A stretch of DNA of 64,000 nt from positions 62,001 through 126,000 of the forward strand of contig NZ_STGD01000005.1 of the NCBI RefSeq assembly GCF_005222755.1, written 5' to 3'. A program made the translations under genes and the position numbers. Shown piece after piece: positions 53,328-63,916 of this stretch. Source of the DNA: Roseomonas sp. HF4 (GTDB lineage Bacteria; Pseudomonadota; Alphaproteobacteria; Acetobacterales; Acetobacteraceae). The notes beneath the pieces were generated by a model that was not told the origin of the DNA, searched no databases, and was given only the letters and a program-made list of their open reading frames with translations. Position 1 is the stretch's first letter. The number at the start of each line of letters is the position of its first letter.

Positions 53328-56263
53328 TGCGCGCGCCCCTTCGCCCCGCGCTGCTGCTGCTGGCGCTCGCCGCCTGCGAGACGCCGCCGCCCGAGGCCTA
53401 TGTCCCCGGCGGCTCGGCCGCAACCGCCGCGGCCGCCTTCGCCATCGGCCAGAACGCGCGCGGCGAGGACTGTCGGATGCTGCGCAGCGGCAGCGGCGCC
53501 GAGGTCTATTGCGGCGCCTGGGAATCGCCCAGCGCCCGGATCCGCGAGGTGCCGGCGGCGCCGGTGCCGACGCTCGCAGCCCAGGCCGCAACCGCGCTCG
53601 ACAGCCGCCTCGCCTGCGAGGCGCCGCGCGCAACCGCGGTGCTGGGCGGGCAGCCGGCCGCGCTGCTGGAATGCCGCCGGCGCGTGGGCGGCTGGCCGGC
53701 CTTCGCCCTGGTGGCCGCCGCCGGCGGCCGTGGCTTCCAGGCCGAAGGGGTGCTGCCGGCCCTGCCCGCGGCCGAGCGCGCCATCGGCATCCTGGCAGGG
53801 CTCGCGCAGCCGGAGGGCGCGCTGCCGCCCTCCGCCGCCCTCGACATGATGGCCGCACGGCTGGCGCGCGACAGCTTCGGCGCGGGCGACATCGCCCGCT
53901 TCGAACAGCTGATGACGATCGGCCGCGACGCCAACCAGGCGGAACGCTTCGTCGCCGCCGAGACCGCCTATCGCGGCGCGCTGACGGCGCAGGAACGCCT
54001 GCTCGGCGGCGGCGCGCCCGACACCTTCGCGCCGATGATGCGGCTCGCGCTGCAATTGTCGAACCAGGGGCGCTTCCCCGAGGCCGAGCAGCTCCTGGAT
54101 CGCGCCGCGCCGCTCGCCGCGCGCGCGACCGACCCGCTGGCGCGCGCGCAGCTCGAACATTATCGCGGCCTGCACGAGGCCAATCGCGGGCGCGCCGACC
54201 GCGGCCTCGCCGCCTTCGCAAGGGCGGAGGCGCTCTATGGCCGGGACCTGCCGCCCGGCCTCGGCGTGCCGGGCGGACGCGCGGCCGAGGCGGGCGGTGC
54301 GGCCTTCGACCCGCTGGCCGCGCGCGCCATCGTCGGCACGGTCGAGGTCCGCCGGAACCGCGCCGCCCTGCTGCGCAGCGCCGGCCGCACCCAGGAAGCC
54401 GAGGCTGCCGCCCGCGAGGCCGAGGCGCTGGCCGCGGCGGCGCCGGGCGCGCTCGGCGCCGACCTGATCGCGGCGCGGCTCGCACGCACGAGCGGGGCGG
54501 CGGCGGAGAGCGCCGGGGCCCCGCGCCGCGCCGCCGGGGATTTCGCCCGCTCGGCGGACCGCTTCGCCCGCGGCGTCCCGCGATCGCGCCCCTTTGCCGA
54601 CACGCTGCTGCTCCAGGCCGAGGCAAGCGCCGAGGCCGGCACAGGGCGTGCCGCGATCCTCGGGATATGCCGGCAGGCGGTCGCGGTGCTGCGGGAATTG
54701 CGGGAAGGCACCTCGGCGCGGGCCATCGCGCCCTGCGTCGATGCTTTCGCCGGCAGCGCCGGCGGTTCCCAGGCGCTGCTGGCCGAAGCCTTCGAGGCAG
54801 CGCAGCTCGCGCAGGGGGACGTTACCGCGGTGCAGATCGCGCGTGCCGCGGCGCGGCTGACGGAATCGCGCAGCAACCCGGCGGCGGCCGAGGCGATCCG
54901 CGCGCGGGAGACGGCCGGGCAGCGGCTGGCCGGGCTCTATCGCGCGCGGGACGAGGCGAGTGCGGCCGCCGGCCGCGGCGCCGGACCCGATGTCGCCGCG
55001 CTCGACGCCGAGATCGCGGAAGCGCAGGAAGCGCAACTCGACGCCGACCAGGCGGCGCAGGCGGCGGCACCGGGCTTCGCGCAGCTGCTGCAATCCGTCG
55101 CCCCCGCCGGCGAGGTGCTGGCGGCCCTGGCCCCGGGGGAGGCGCTGGCCTCGATCTTCCTGCCTCCGGCCGCCCCCGGCTGGACCTTCGTGCTGCGGGA
55201 CGGCGCCATCGCCGCCGGCCGGATCGGTGCGCGCGGGACGGAGGTGGAAGCGCTTTCGCGCCGGCTGCGCGCCAGCCTCGAGGACGGTAACGGCCAGAAG
55301 CCCTTCGACGCCGACGCCGCCTACCGGCTGCACCAGGCCCTGTTCGGGGATGTCGCGGCGCCCCTGGCGGCCGCGCAACGGCTTGTCGTCGTGCCGACCG
55401 GGCAGTTGCTGTCCCTGCCCTTCGGCGTGCTGGTCGAGGCCCCGCCCCCGGCGCCCACGGGCCATGAGGGGTTGTCCTTCCTGCTGGCCCGCCTGCCGGT
55501 GGCGCATGTGCCCGCACCGTCCAGTTTGGTCGCGCTGCGGCGGGCGGGGGAATCGCGGGCGACACAGCCCTGGTTCGGCTTCGGCGCGCCGGTGCCGGTG
55601 CCGGCAGCGCAGGCGGCGCGGACCTTCGCCTCGGCGGAATGCGGTCGGCTGCTGGCCGCGCTGCCGCCGCTGGCGACCGCCGGGATCGAGTTGCAGGCCT
55701 CGGCGCAGCTGATGGGGGCGTCGCAGCAGGACAAGCGGCTCGGGGCCGCCTTCACCGCGGCCTCGGTGCAGCGCACCGCGCTCCGCGACGTGCGCGTGCT
55801 GCATTTCGCGACGCACGGGCTGCTGCCGGGCGAGCTGTCCTGCCTGCAGGACGCGGCGATCGTGGCCTCGGCGCCCCCCGGCGCCCGCGACGCGCGCGGT
55901 GCGTTGCTGACGGCGGGCACCGTGCTCGACCTTGAGCTCGATGCCGATGCGGTGGTGCTCTCGGCCTGCAATTCGGGCGTGGGCGAAGGGTCGGGGGAGA
56001 GCCTCTCGGGGCTGGCGCGGGCCTTCTTCTACGCGGGCGCGCGGTCGCTGATGGTCACGCACTGGTATGTCAACGACGCGGCGGCGACGCGGATCGTGGC
56101 CTATACGCTGCGCAACCGGCAGCAGGGGCAGGGCATGGCCGAGGCGCTACGCGCGGCGCAGCTTGACCTTGCGCGGAACGTGCCGGGCGCCTCGCACCCC
56201 GCGCTCTGGGGGGCCTTCGGGCTGGTCGGGCCGGGGCCGGGGGCCGTGCGCGGGCCGGGCTGA
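53327..56263 (+). CDS. TPR-CHAT caspase-like protease lipoprotein
   Basis: 978 residues. A lipoprotein signal (LLLLALAAC, Cys17) targets it outside the cytoplasm. Helical TPR-like repeats fill about 200-450 (AETAYRGALTAQERLL, FPEAEQLLDRAAPLA, TQEAEAAAREAEALAAA). The C-terminal CHAT domain (about 650-960) has the His motif LHFATHG (His830) and the Cys motif VLSACNSG (Cys881), so the caspase-like dyad is intact. The ATG overlaps the TpsA stop by one base. Being a lipoprotein is unusual for CHAT proteases, which are mostly cytoplasmic. Confidence 0.9.
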   Translation: MRAPLRPALLLLALAACETPPPEAYVPGGSAATAAAAFAIGQNARGEDCRMLRSGSGAEVYCGAWESPSARIREVPAAPVPTLAAQAATALDSRLACEAPRATAVLGGQPAALLECRRRVGGWPAFALVAAAGGRGFQAEGVLPALPAAERAIGILAGLAQPEGALPPSAALDMMAARLARDSFGAGDIARFEQLMTIGRDANQAERFVAAETAYRGALTAQERLLGGGAPDTFAPMMRLALQLSNQGRFPEAEQLLDRAAPLAARATDPLARAQLEHYRGLHEANRGRADRGLAAFARAEALYGRDLPPGLGVPGGRAAEAGGAAFDPLAARAIVGTVEVRRNRAALLRSAGRTQEAEAAAREAEALAAAAPGALGADLIAARLARTSGAAAESAGAPRRAAGDFARSADRFARGVPRSRPFADTLLLQAEASAEAGTGRAAILGICRQAVAVLRELREGTSARAIAPCVDAFAGSAGGSQALLAEAFEAAQLAQGDVTAVQIARAAARLTESRSNPAAAEAIRARETAGQRLAGLYRARDEASAAAGRGAGPDVAALDAEIAEAQEAQLDADQAAQAAAPGFAQLLQSVAPAGEVLAALAPGEALASIFLPPAAPGWTFVLRDGAIAAGRIGARGTEVEALSRRLRASLEDGNGQKPFDADAAYRLHQALFGDVAAPLAAAQRLVVVPTGQLLSLPFGVLVEAPPPAPTGHEGLSFLLARLPVAHVPAPSSLVALRRAGESRATQPWFGFGAPVPVPAAQAARTFASAECGRLLAALPPLATAGIELQASAQLMGASQQDKRLGAAFTAASVQRTALRDVRVLHFATHGLLPGELSCLQDAAIVASAPPGARDARGALLTAGTVLDLELDADAVVLSACNSGVGEGSGESLSGLARAFFYAGARSLMVTHWYVNDAAATRIVAYTLRNRQQGQGMAEALRAAQLDLARNVPGASHPALWGAFGLVGPGPGAVRGPG

Positions 56264-56279
56264 ACCGCCGCGCCCGGCC

Positions 56280-56855
56280 TCAGCCCTGCGCCAGGTGCGC
56301 CGGGATCTTGAGCCCGAGCCGCGTCGGCACAGGCCAGACCTCGCGCACCGTCCGCAGCCGCTGGAAGCCCGCCGCGACGTAGGCGGGCAGGGCGCGCGGA
56401 TGGTCGGCGGTGCAGGTGTTCACGGTGACCGCCGGCCGCCCCGCCGCCCAGGCCGCATCGATGGCGTGACGCAGGAAGGCGCGGCCGAGGCCCGTCCCGA
56501 TGGCCCAGGGCATGAGCCCGAAATAGGCGAGGTTCACGACCTGCGGGTGGCGACGGTCGAGTTCGTAGAAGCCGGCGGGCTCGCCATCCTTGACCAGCAC
56601 ATGGATCGAGACCGCCGGCATCGCGAGCAGCGCGGCGAGCTCGGCATCCGAGGCCGTGCGCCGCATCCACCAGAGCCAGGGCTCGCCCACCGTGTCGTAG
56701 AGGTAGCGGTAGAAGGGAACCGAGCACCGCAGCGCGTGGTCCACGCGGACGCCGCCGGGCAGCGGGGGCGCTGGGTGGCCGGGGCGGCGGTCCATGCGAA
56801 GGAAGGTGACGTCGACCGTCACCTGCTGCACGGGATCGGCGCTCGTGATGCCCAT
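56280..56855 (-). CDS. GNAT-family N-acetyltransferase
   Basis: 191 residues from ATG 56855. The acetyl-CoA loop reads [19 protein letters not shown], close to the Q/RxxGxG/A pattern, and [20 protein letters not shown] follows. It transfers an acetyl group to an amine substrate that is not predictable. GGGAAGGG precedes this ATG; ATG 56876 would add seven residues. It is convergent with the CHAT gene. Confidence 0.85.
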   Translation of the reverse strand: MGITSADPVQQVTVDVTFLRMDRRPGHPAPPLPGGVRVDHALRCSVPFYRYLYDTVGEPWLWWMRRTASDAELAALLAMPAVSIHVLVKDGEPAGFYELDRRHPQVVNLAYFGLMPWAIGTGLGRAFLRHAIDAAWAAGRPAVTVNTCTADHPRALPAYVAAGFQRLRTVREVWPVPTRLGLKIPAHLAQG

Positions 56856-56913
56856 GGCCCTGCCCTTCCCACCCATCCGCAGTCTCGCGGGACGGGGCGG
56901 GGCGGGTCAATCG

Positions 56914-58836
<1,923 letters not shown>

Positions 58837-58859
58837 GCGCTCTCCGCTCCGTCCAACGG

Positions 58860-58893
58860 TTTCGGGCATCCGATTGTGGCCGGATGCCCGAAA
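58860..58893 (-). other. Perfect hairpin between dnaG and rpoD
   Basis: TTTCGGGCATCCG (58860-58872) and CGGATGCCCGAAA (58881-58893) form 13 base pairs around the loop ATTGTGGC, 24 bases upstream of the rpoD start. In the direction of dnaG-rpoD transcription the T-run precedes the stem, so it does not look like an intrinsic terminator. It may be an RNA processing or attenuation site. Confidence 0.55.
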
Positions 58894-58907
58894 AAACTGC
58901 CTCTACC

Positions 58908-60776
58908 CTATGCGGCGTCGCCGGCTGCCCCGGCTGCGCCTTCCCCCCGGCGGAGTGCGTCCAGTGCCTCCGAAACCAGGATCAGGCGGCGCTGGGCCGC
59001 GGGATCGTTGGTTTCCGCGAGCATCCGCCGCGCCTCCTGCTGGTCCTCGATCAACTCCGCCTCGCCGCGCAGGCGCAGGAAGAAATGCCAGAAGCCTTCC
59101 TCGACCTCCCCGGGCAGGGCCTCGGCCCGCGCCGCGAGGGGCAGGCCGGCAGGCGCGAGCGCCCAGTCGACAGCATCCTTTGCTCCGCTTGATGCGAGGT
59201 GGGCGATCAACCCCCTGGAGTCAACCCGTTCAGGCCCATCGGGCCATGCGAGAATTGCGGCCCGAAGCTGCGCGGCGGGGCCATCGGGGAGGTCGAGCAG
59301 CCCGATCGCCTCCTCCACCTGCGGCAGGATCCAGGGGTGGCGGAGCAGGATCGCCAGCAGCATGCGGGCGCGTTCAGCCCGAACCGGGGCCGGCGCGATG
59401 GCCGGGCGCGGCGCCGGCAGGCGCGTGCTGACCAAATGCGGCGTCGCCGCCGCGATGCTGCCGCGCCCCGCCTGGGGGCCGCGCCGGAAGCCCTTGCGAC
59501 GCTCGGCCGCCTCGATCTCCCGCAGCACGTCGCGCCGGCGCTGGCCAAAGCGGCGGGCGACCGAGGCGCGCTTCGGCCGGTCGGCGATCGCGGCGAGCCA
59601 AGCCTCGTGCTTCCGCTGCCAACCCTCCTGCGCCTCGCGGCTGCGCAGGTCGAGCCCCTCGCGGGAGACGTCGAAGATCACCTCGAAGATGTCGGGCGCC
59701 GCGGCCAGCAGGTGCTCGAAGGCCATGCGGCCGCCGGCGCGGATCAGGCTGTCCGGGTCCTGGCCCTGGGGCAGGCGGATCGCGGCCATCCCCTGCTCGG
59801 CCTCCATCAGCGGCAGGGCGGTCTCGGCGGCGCGCAGCAGGGCGCGCGTGCCCGCGGCATCGCCGTCGAAGCAGAGCACCGGGCGGGGCGAGAGCCGCCA
59901 CAATTCCTGCAACTGCTCGGGCGTGAGCGCGGTGCCGAGCGGCGCGACCGCGCCCGCGAAGCCCGCCTGGTGCAGCGCGATGACGTCCATGTAGCCCTCG
60001 ACCGCCAGCACCGGGGCGCCGCGGAAGGCGCCCTCCCGCGCCAGGTCCAGGCCATAGAGGCCCATCCGCTTGCGGAACAGCGGCGTCTCGGGGCTGTTGA
60101 CGTATTTCGGCTGGCCGTCGCCCAGGATGCGCCCGCCGAAGGCAATGACGCGCCCGCGCCGGTCGCGGATCGGGAACATCACACGGGCGTAGAAGAAATC
60201 CCGCGCCGGTTCGCCGGCCTCCCCGGGGCGGAGCAGCCCGGCCTCGACCAATTGGTCCTCCGTGACGTCCTCCCCCCTCAGGTCGGCGGAGATGGCGCCC
60301 CGCCCGGCCGGGGCCCAGCCCAGCGCGAAATCGCGAATCGTCCGCTCCGTCAGGCCCCGGTTCCGCAGGTAGTCGAGCGCCTGGCGCCCCTCGGGCAGGA
60401 ACAGGCGGCGGTGATAGGCCTCGGCCGCCGCGGCCATGACGGCATGGAGGTCGCGCGCCCGGCGCTCCCGCGCCGCCTCCTGGGCGGAGGGCTTGGGCAC
60501 GTCCATCCCCGCCTCGGCGGCGAGGCGCTCGATCGCCTCGGGGAAGGACGCGCCCTCGGCGCGCATCACGAAGGAGATGGCATCCCCGTGCGCGCCGCAG
60601 CCGAAGCAGTGGAAATGGTCGTCATAGACGTAGAAGGAGGGGGTCTTCTCCCCGTGGAAGGGGCAGCATCCCTTCCAGTTCCGGCCCGATTTGAGCAGCC
60701 GCGTCTTCCGCCCGACGAGGCCGGGCAGCGGGGTGCGGGCGCGGAGCTCGTCCAGGAAGGCGGGGGGCAGGGCCAT
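58908..60776 (-). CDS. dnaG: DNA primase
   Basis: 622 residues. The CHC2 zinc finger has CPFH (Cys38, His41) and CFGC (Cys57, Cys60), followed by the Toprim domain (LAVEGYMDVIALHQAGF, then LCFDGDAAGTRA) and a C-terminal DnaB-interaction region. It makes RNA primers at the replication fork. It lies upstream of rpoD as in the classical macromolecular-synthesis operon, but rpsU is not upstream. ATG 60776 is preferred to a GTG at 60788. Confidence 0.95.
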   Translation of the reverse strand: MALPPAFLDELRARTPLPGLVGRKTRLLKSGRNWKGCCPFHGEKTPSFYVYDDHFHCFGCGAHGDAISFVMRAEGASFPEAIERLAAEAGMDVPKPSAQEAARERRARDLHAVMAAAAEAYHRRLFLPEGRQALDYLRNRGLTERTIRDFALGWAPAGRGAISADLRGEDVTEDQLVEAGLLRPGEAGEPARDFFYARVMFPIRDRRGRVIAFGGRILGDGQPKYVNSPETPLFRKRMGLYGLDLAREGAFRGAPVLAVEGYMDVIALHQAGFAGAVAPLGTALTPEQLQELWRLSPRPVLCFDGDAAGTRALLRAAETALPLMEAEQGMAAIRLPQGQDPDSLIRAGGRMAFEHLLAAAPDIFEVIFDVSREGLDLRSREAQEGWQRKHEAWLAAIADRPKRASVARRFGQRRRDVLREIEAAERRKGFRRGPQAGRGSIAAATPHLVSTRLPAPRPAIAPAPVRAERARMLLAILLRHPWILPQVEEAIGLLDLPDGPAAQLRAAILAWPDGPERVDSRGLIAHLASSGAKDAVDWALAPAGLPLAARAEALPGEVEEGFWHFFLRLRGEAELIEDQQEARRMLAETNDPAAQRRLILVSEALDALRRGEGAAGAAGDAA

Positions 60777-60870
60777 GGCGGGCTGCACAGATTGCCCGTG
60801 GCGCGCCGGATTTGCACCCCCGGCGCCGCGCCGCTATCCAGCGCCCCATTCCAGACACGAGGACAACCCC

Positions 60871-61089
60871 ATGACCCCGGCCGAACGCGCCGCCGTGCAG
60901 GCGCATCTCCGTCGCCTCTTCGGCAACAACCGCATCGCCGTGACGGCGCCCGAGCGCAAGGGCGGCTCCACCGAGCTCAAGGTGGGCGACGAGTTCATCG
61001 GCACCATCCACCGCGACGCGGAGGACGGCGAGGTGTCCTACGCCGTGCAGATCGTGGTGTTGTCCGAAGACCTCGAGATTCCGAACTGA
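60871..61089 (+). CDS. DUF3126-family protein
   Basis: 72 residues, MTPAERAAVQAHLRRLFGN at the start and a beta-rich second half (SYAVQIVVLSEDLEI). It matches the small DUF3126 family found in alphaproteobacteria; function is unknown. It is divergent from dnaG. GAGGACAA lies just before the ATG. Confidence 0.88.
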   Translation: MTPAERAAVQAHLRRLFGNNRIAVTAPERKGGSTELKVGDEFIGTIHRDAEDGEVSYAVQIVVLSEDLEIPN

Positions 61090-61104
61090 CGCCGGCCGCG
61101 GGGG

Positions 61105-62730
61105 CTAGGCCGGTGACGTCCGCGCCATCTCCCGCAGCCGGAACTTCTGGATCTTGCCGCTCGGCGTGCGCGGCAGTTCCGTCACGATCTCGAGCCGCTC
61201 GGGCATGTATTGCCGCGCCATCCGCTGCTCCTGGAGGTAGGCGACCATCTCCTCCAGCGTCAGGGCGGCGCCTTCGCGCAGGCGCACATAGGCGCAGGCT
61301 CGTTCGCCGAGCCGCGCGTCGGGGAAGCCCACCACGGCGACCTCGGCGATCGCGGGATGCCGGAACAGCAGGCCCTCGACCTCGACCACGGGGATGTTCT
61401 CCCCGCCGCGGATGATGATGTCCTTCGATCGCCCGGCGATGCGGATGTAGCCCTCGGCGTCCATGCGCGCGAGGTCTCCGGTGTCGAACCACCCGTCGGG
61501 GTCCGACGGGTCGAGTTCCGGGCGCTTCAGGTAGCCCAGGAAGTTGGAGCAGCCGCGCACCTGCAGGCTGCCCTGCTCACCGGGCGGGACATTGCGCCCC
61601 TCGGCGTCGACCACGCGCAGCTCGATCCCCGGCAGGGGGCAGCCGTCGGTGGTGGTCGCCTTCTCCTCCGCGTCGTCGAGCCGCGTGGTCGTGACGGCGC
61701 CGTTCTCCGACATGCCCCAGGCGGAGACGATGGCGGCGCCGAGCGTCGGGCGCGCCTTGGCCACCAGCGCGCGCGGGATGGGCGCGCCGGCCGAGACGAA
61801 GACCCTGAGGCTCGGCGTGGCTTCGCCCGACTGCGCGACATGCTCGGTCAGGTCGTTCAGGAAAGGGGTCGCGCCCATGGTGAAGGTGGCGCCCTCGTCG
61901 CGGATCTGCCGGGCCATCTCGGGCGCCGCGAAGATGTCCTGCAGCACCGCGGTGCCGCCCAGCATGACCGGCAGCACGATGCCGTACATGAAGCCCAGCT
62001 GGTGCGCGAGCGGCGAGGGCATGTGGATCACGTCGCCCGCCCCAAGCCCCAGCCGCTCCGCGAAGGGGGCGAGGTTAGACAGCATGGTGTTCGAGCTGTG
62101 CGTCACGCCCTTGGGCTCGCCCGTGGTCCCACTGGTGTAGAGCAGCTGGATCACGTCGTCCGGGCCGGGCGGCACGGGCACGAAGCCGGCCGAGTCGCCC
62201 GCGGGCGCGAGCAGCGCGTCGAAGCCCTCGGCGCCCTCCCCGCCGACGACGACCACATGACGCAATGCCGGCAGGCGGTCCCGGACGTTCGCGACCATGG
62301 CCGGGTAGTCGAAGCCGCGGAAACGGGCCGGCACCACCAGAACCTTCGCTTCCGCCAGCGCCAGCATGAAGCCGAGCTCGCGTTCGCGGAAGATCACCAT
62401 CAGCGGGTTGCTGACCGCGCCGAGCTTCAGGCAGGCGAGATGCAGGACGGAGAATTCCCACCAGTTCGGCAGCTGGAAGGAGACGACGTCGCCGCGCCCC
62501 ACGCCGCGTTCACGCAGCGACATGGCGACCAGCGTCGAGAGCCGGTCGAGCCCGCCATAGGTGATCCGCCGCGCCGCCCCGCCCTCGGACCGGCGGGCCA
62601 CGATGGCCGTGTGGTCCGGGCGCCCCGCCACCGCGCGCGCCAGGTGGTCGAGCAGCGTCTCGTCGCGCCAATGCCCGGCCGCGCGCATCGCCGCGCGCCG
62701 GGCGGCCAGCCGGTCCCGATCCGTGTCCAT
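61105..62730 (-). CDS. Acyl-CoA synthetase, cyclohexanecarboxylate-CoA ligase (AliA)-like
   Basis: 541 residues of the ANL superfamily: YTSGTTGEPKGVTHSSN P-loop, SAWGMSENGA, WFDTGDLARMDAEGYI with GRSKDIIIRGGENI, and the C-terminal RTPSGKIQK (catalytic Lys). The N-terminal wording RRAAMRAAGHWRDETLLDHL and QLPNWWEF matches the AliA-type ligases, from memory of that family. It activates an alicyclic or medium-chain acid to its CoA ester. It is followed in the operon order by an acyl-CoA dehydrogenase gene 19 bases upstream. Confidence 0.85.
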   Translation of the reverse strand: MDTDRDRLAARRAAMRAAGHWRDETLLDHLARAVAGRPDHTAIVARRSEGGAARRITYGGLDRLSTLVAMSLRERGVGRGDVVSFQLPNWWEFSVLHLACLKLGAVSNPLMVIFRERELGFMLALAEAKVLVVPARFRGFDYPAMVANVRDRLPALRHVVVVGGEGAEGFDALLAPAGDSAGFVPVPPGPDDVIQLLYTSGTTGEPKGVTHSSNTMLSNLAPFAERLGLGAGDVIHMPSPLAHQLGFMYGIVLPVMLGGTAVLQDIFAAPEMARQIRDEGATFTMGATPFLNDLTEHVAQSGEATPSLRVFVSAGAPIPRALVAKARPTLGAAIVSAWGMSENGAVTTTRLDDAEEKATTTDGCPLPGIELRVVDAEGRNVPPGEQGSLQVRGCSNFLGYLKRPELDPSDPDGWFDTGDLARMDAEGYIRIAGRSKDIIIRGGENIPVVEVEGLLFRHPAIAEVAVVGFPDARLGERACAYVRLREGAALTLEEMVAYLQEQRMARQYMPERLEIVTELPRTPSGKIQKFRLREMARTSPA

Positions 62731-62749
62731 GCGTCCTCCCTTCGCCCGC

Positions 62750-63916
62750 TCAGCGGCGGGTCGCGTATTGCACGGCGGCCTTGCCGGCCCGTTCGCGTGC
62801 GACGATCAGCTTCATGATCTGCGCGGTGCCGTCGCCGATCTCGAGGCCCATGACGTCGCGCAGCCGCTGCTGGTGCGGCATGTCGAGCGACCAGCCGTAG
62901 TGGCCGTGCGTCAGCAGGCACTGGTGGATGACGTCGACCGCGGTCTTGGGGCCGAGCCACTTGCACATGGCGGCCTCGGCGGTGTGCGGCGCGCCCTCGT
63001 CGCGCAGGCGGAGCGCGTGGTAGCAGAGCTGACGTATGGCGGCGATCAGCCCTTCCCCCTCGGCCAGCGGGAAGGTGACGCCCTGGTACTGCGCGATCGG
63101 CGCGCCGAAGGCCTCGCGGCCCTGCACATAGGCCCAGGATTCGTCGAGCGAGGCCTGCGCCGCCGCGCAGCATTGCAGCCCGATCAGGGCGCGCGAATAG
63201 TCGAAGCCCTGCATCACCTGCACGAAGCCCATGCCTTCCTCGGCGAGCCGGTTCGCCGCCGGGATGCGGACATCGTCGAAGAAAATGGAGCCGCGCCCGA
63301 TCGCATGGCTGCCGAGGTCGCGGAAGCGCGTGGTGGCCACGCCCTTGGTGTCCATGGGCACGAGGAAGGCCGAGACGCCGCGCGCCCCCGCGTCCGCCGC
63401 GCCGGTGCGCGCGAAGATCACCGCGGCATCCGCCTGGTCGGCCATGCTGATCGAGGTCTTCTCCCCGTTCAGCACGTAGTCGCCGCCGTCGCGCCGCGCC
63501 GAGAGCTGCAGGTTGGCCGCATCCGACCCGCCGCGCGGCTCGGTCAGGGCGATGCAGGTGAGCGCCTCCCCCGAGACGATGCGCGGAATCCATTCGCCCG
63601 CGAGGGCCGGAGCGGCGTGCCGCGCGATGATCTGCCCGTTCAGCGAGGCGAGCAGCGGGATGTAGCTGACGTTGATGTCGGCATGGGCCAGCGCCTCGAT
63701 CGCGAGGCCGGCCGTGACCGAAGGCGCGCCGAGCCCGCCATGCTCCTCCGGCAGGTCGGCGCCGATCAGGCCGAGCGCGCCCATCTCCCGCACCAGGTCG
63801 CGGTCAACGCGCGCCGCCTTCTCCCGCGCCATGTAGCCGGGCGCGATGCGATCGCGCGCGAAGCGGCGCGCCGCCTCCTGGATCTCGCGCTGCTCGGGCG
63901 TGAGGGTGCCCGTCAC
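62750..63916 (-). CDS. Acyl-CoA dehydrogenase (AliB-like)
   Basis: 388 residues: N-terminal helices, ALTEPRGGSDAANLQ beta domain and the C-terminal four-helix bundle. The C-terminal loop that usually has catalytic Glu-Gly-Thr reads GDGTAQIM, giving Asp362; the helix-G position is Ser241. So the usual Glu is replaced by Asp. This may fit an alicyclic substrate, with the ligase beside it. The GTG start overlaps the next gene's stop (GTGA), so the run is hydratase, dehydrogenase, ligase on the minus strand. Confidence 0.85.
   Translation of the reverse strand: MTGTLTPEQREIQEAARRFARDRIAPGYMAREKAARVDRDLVREMGALGLIGADLPEEHGGLGAPSVTAGLAIEALAHADINVSYIPLLASLNGQIIARHAAPALAGEWIPRIVSGEALTCIALTEPRGGSDAANLQLSARRDGGDYVLNGEKTSISMADQADAAVIFARTGAADAGARGVSAFLVPMDTKGVATTRFRDLGSHAIGRGSIFFDDVRIPAANRLAEEGMGFVQVMQGFDYSRALIGLQCCAAAQASLDESWAYVQGREAFGAPIAQYQGVTFPLAEGEGLIAAIRQLCYHALRLRDEGAPHTAEAAMCKWLGPKTAVDVIHQCLLTHGHYGWSLDMPHQQRLRDVMGLEIGDGTAQIMKLIVARERAGKAAVQYATRR

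Noticed and set aside
58881-58896. Hairpin plus A-run read as an intrinsic terminator of dnaG
   Set aside because: The A-run lies on the plus strand; in the direction of dnaG-rpoD transcription the T-run comes before the stem, so the geometry is wrong.
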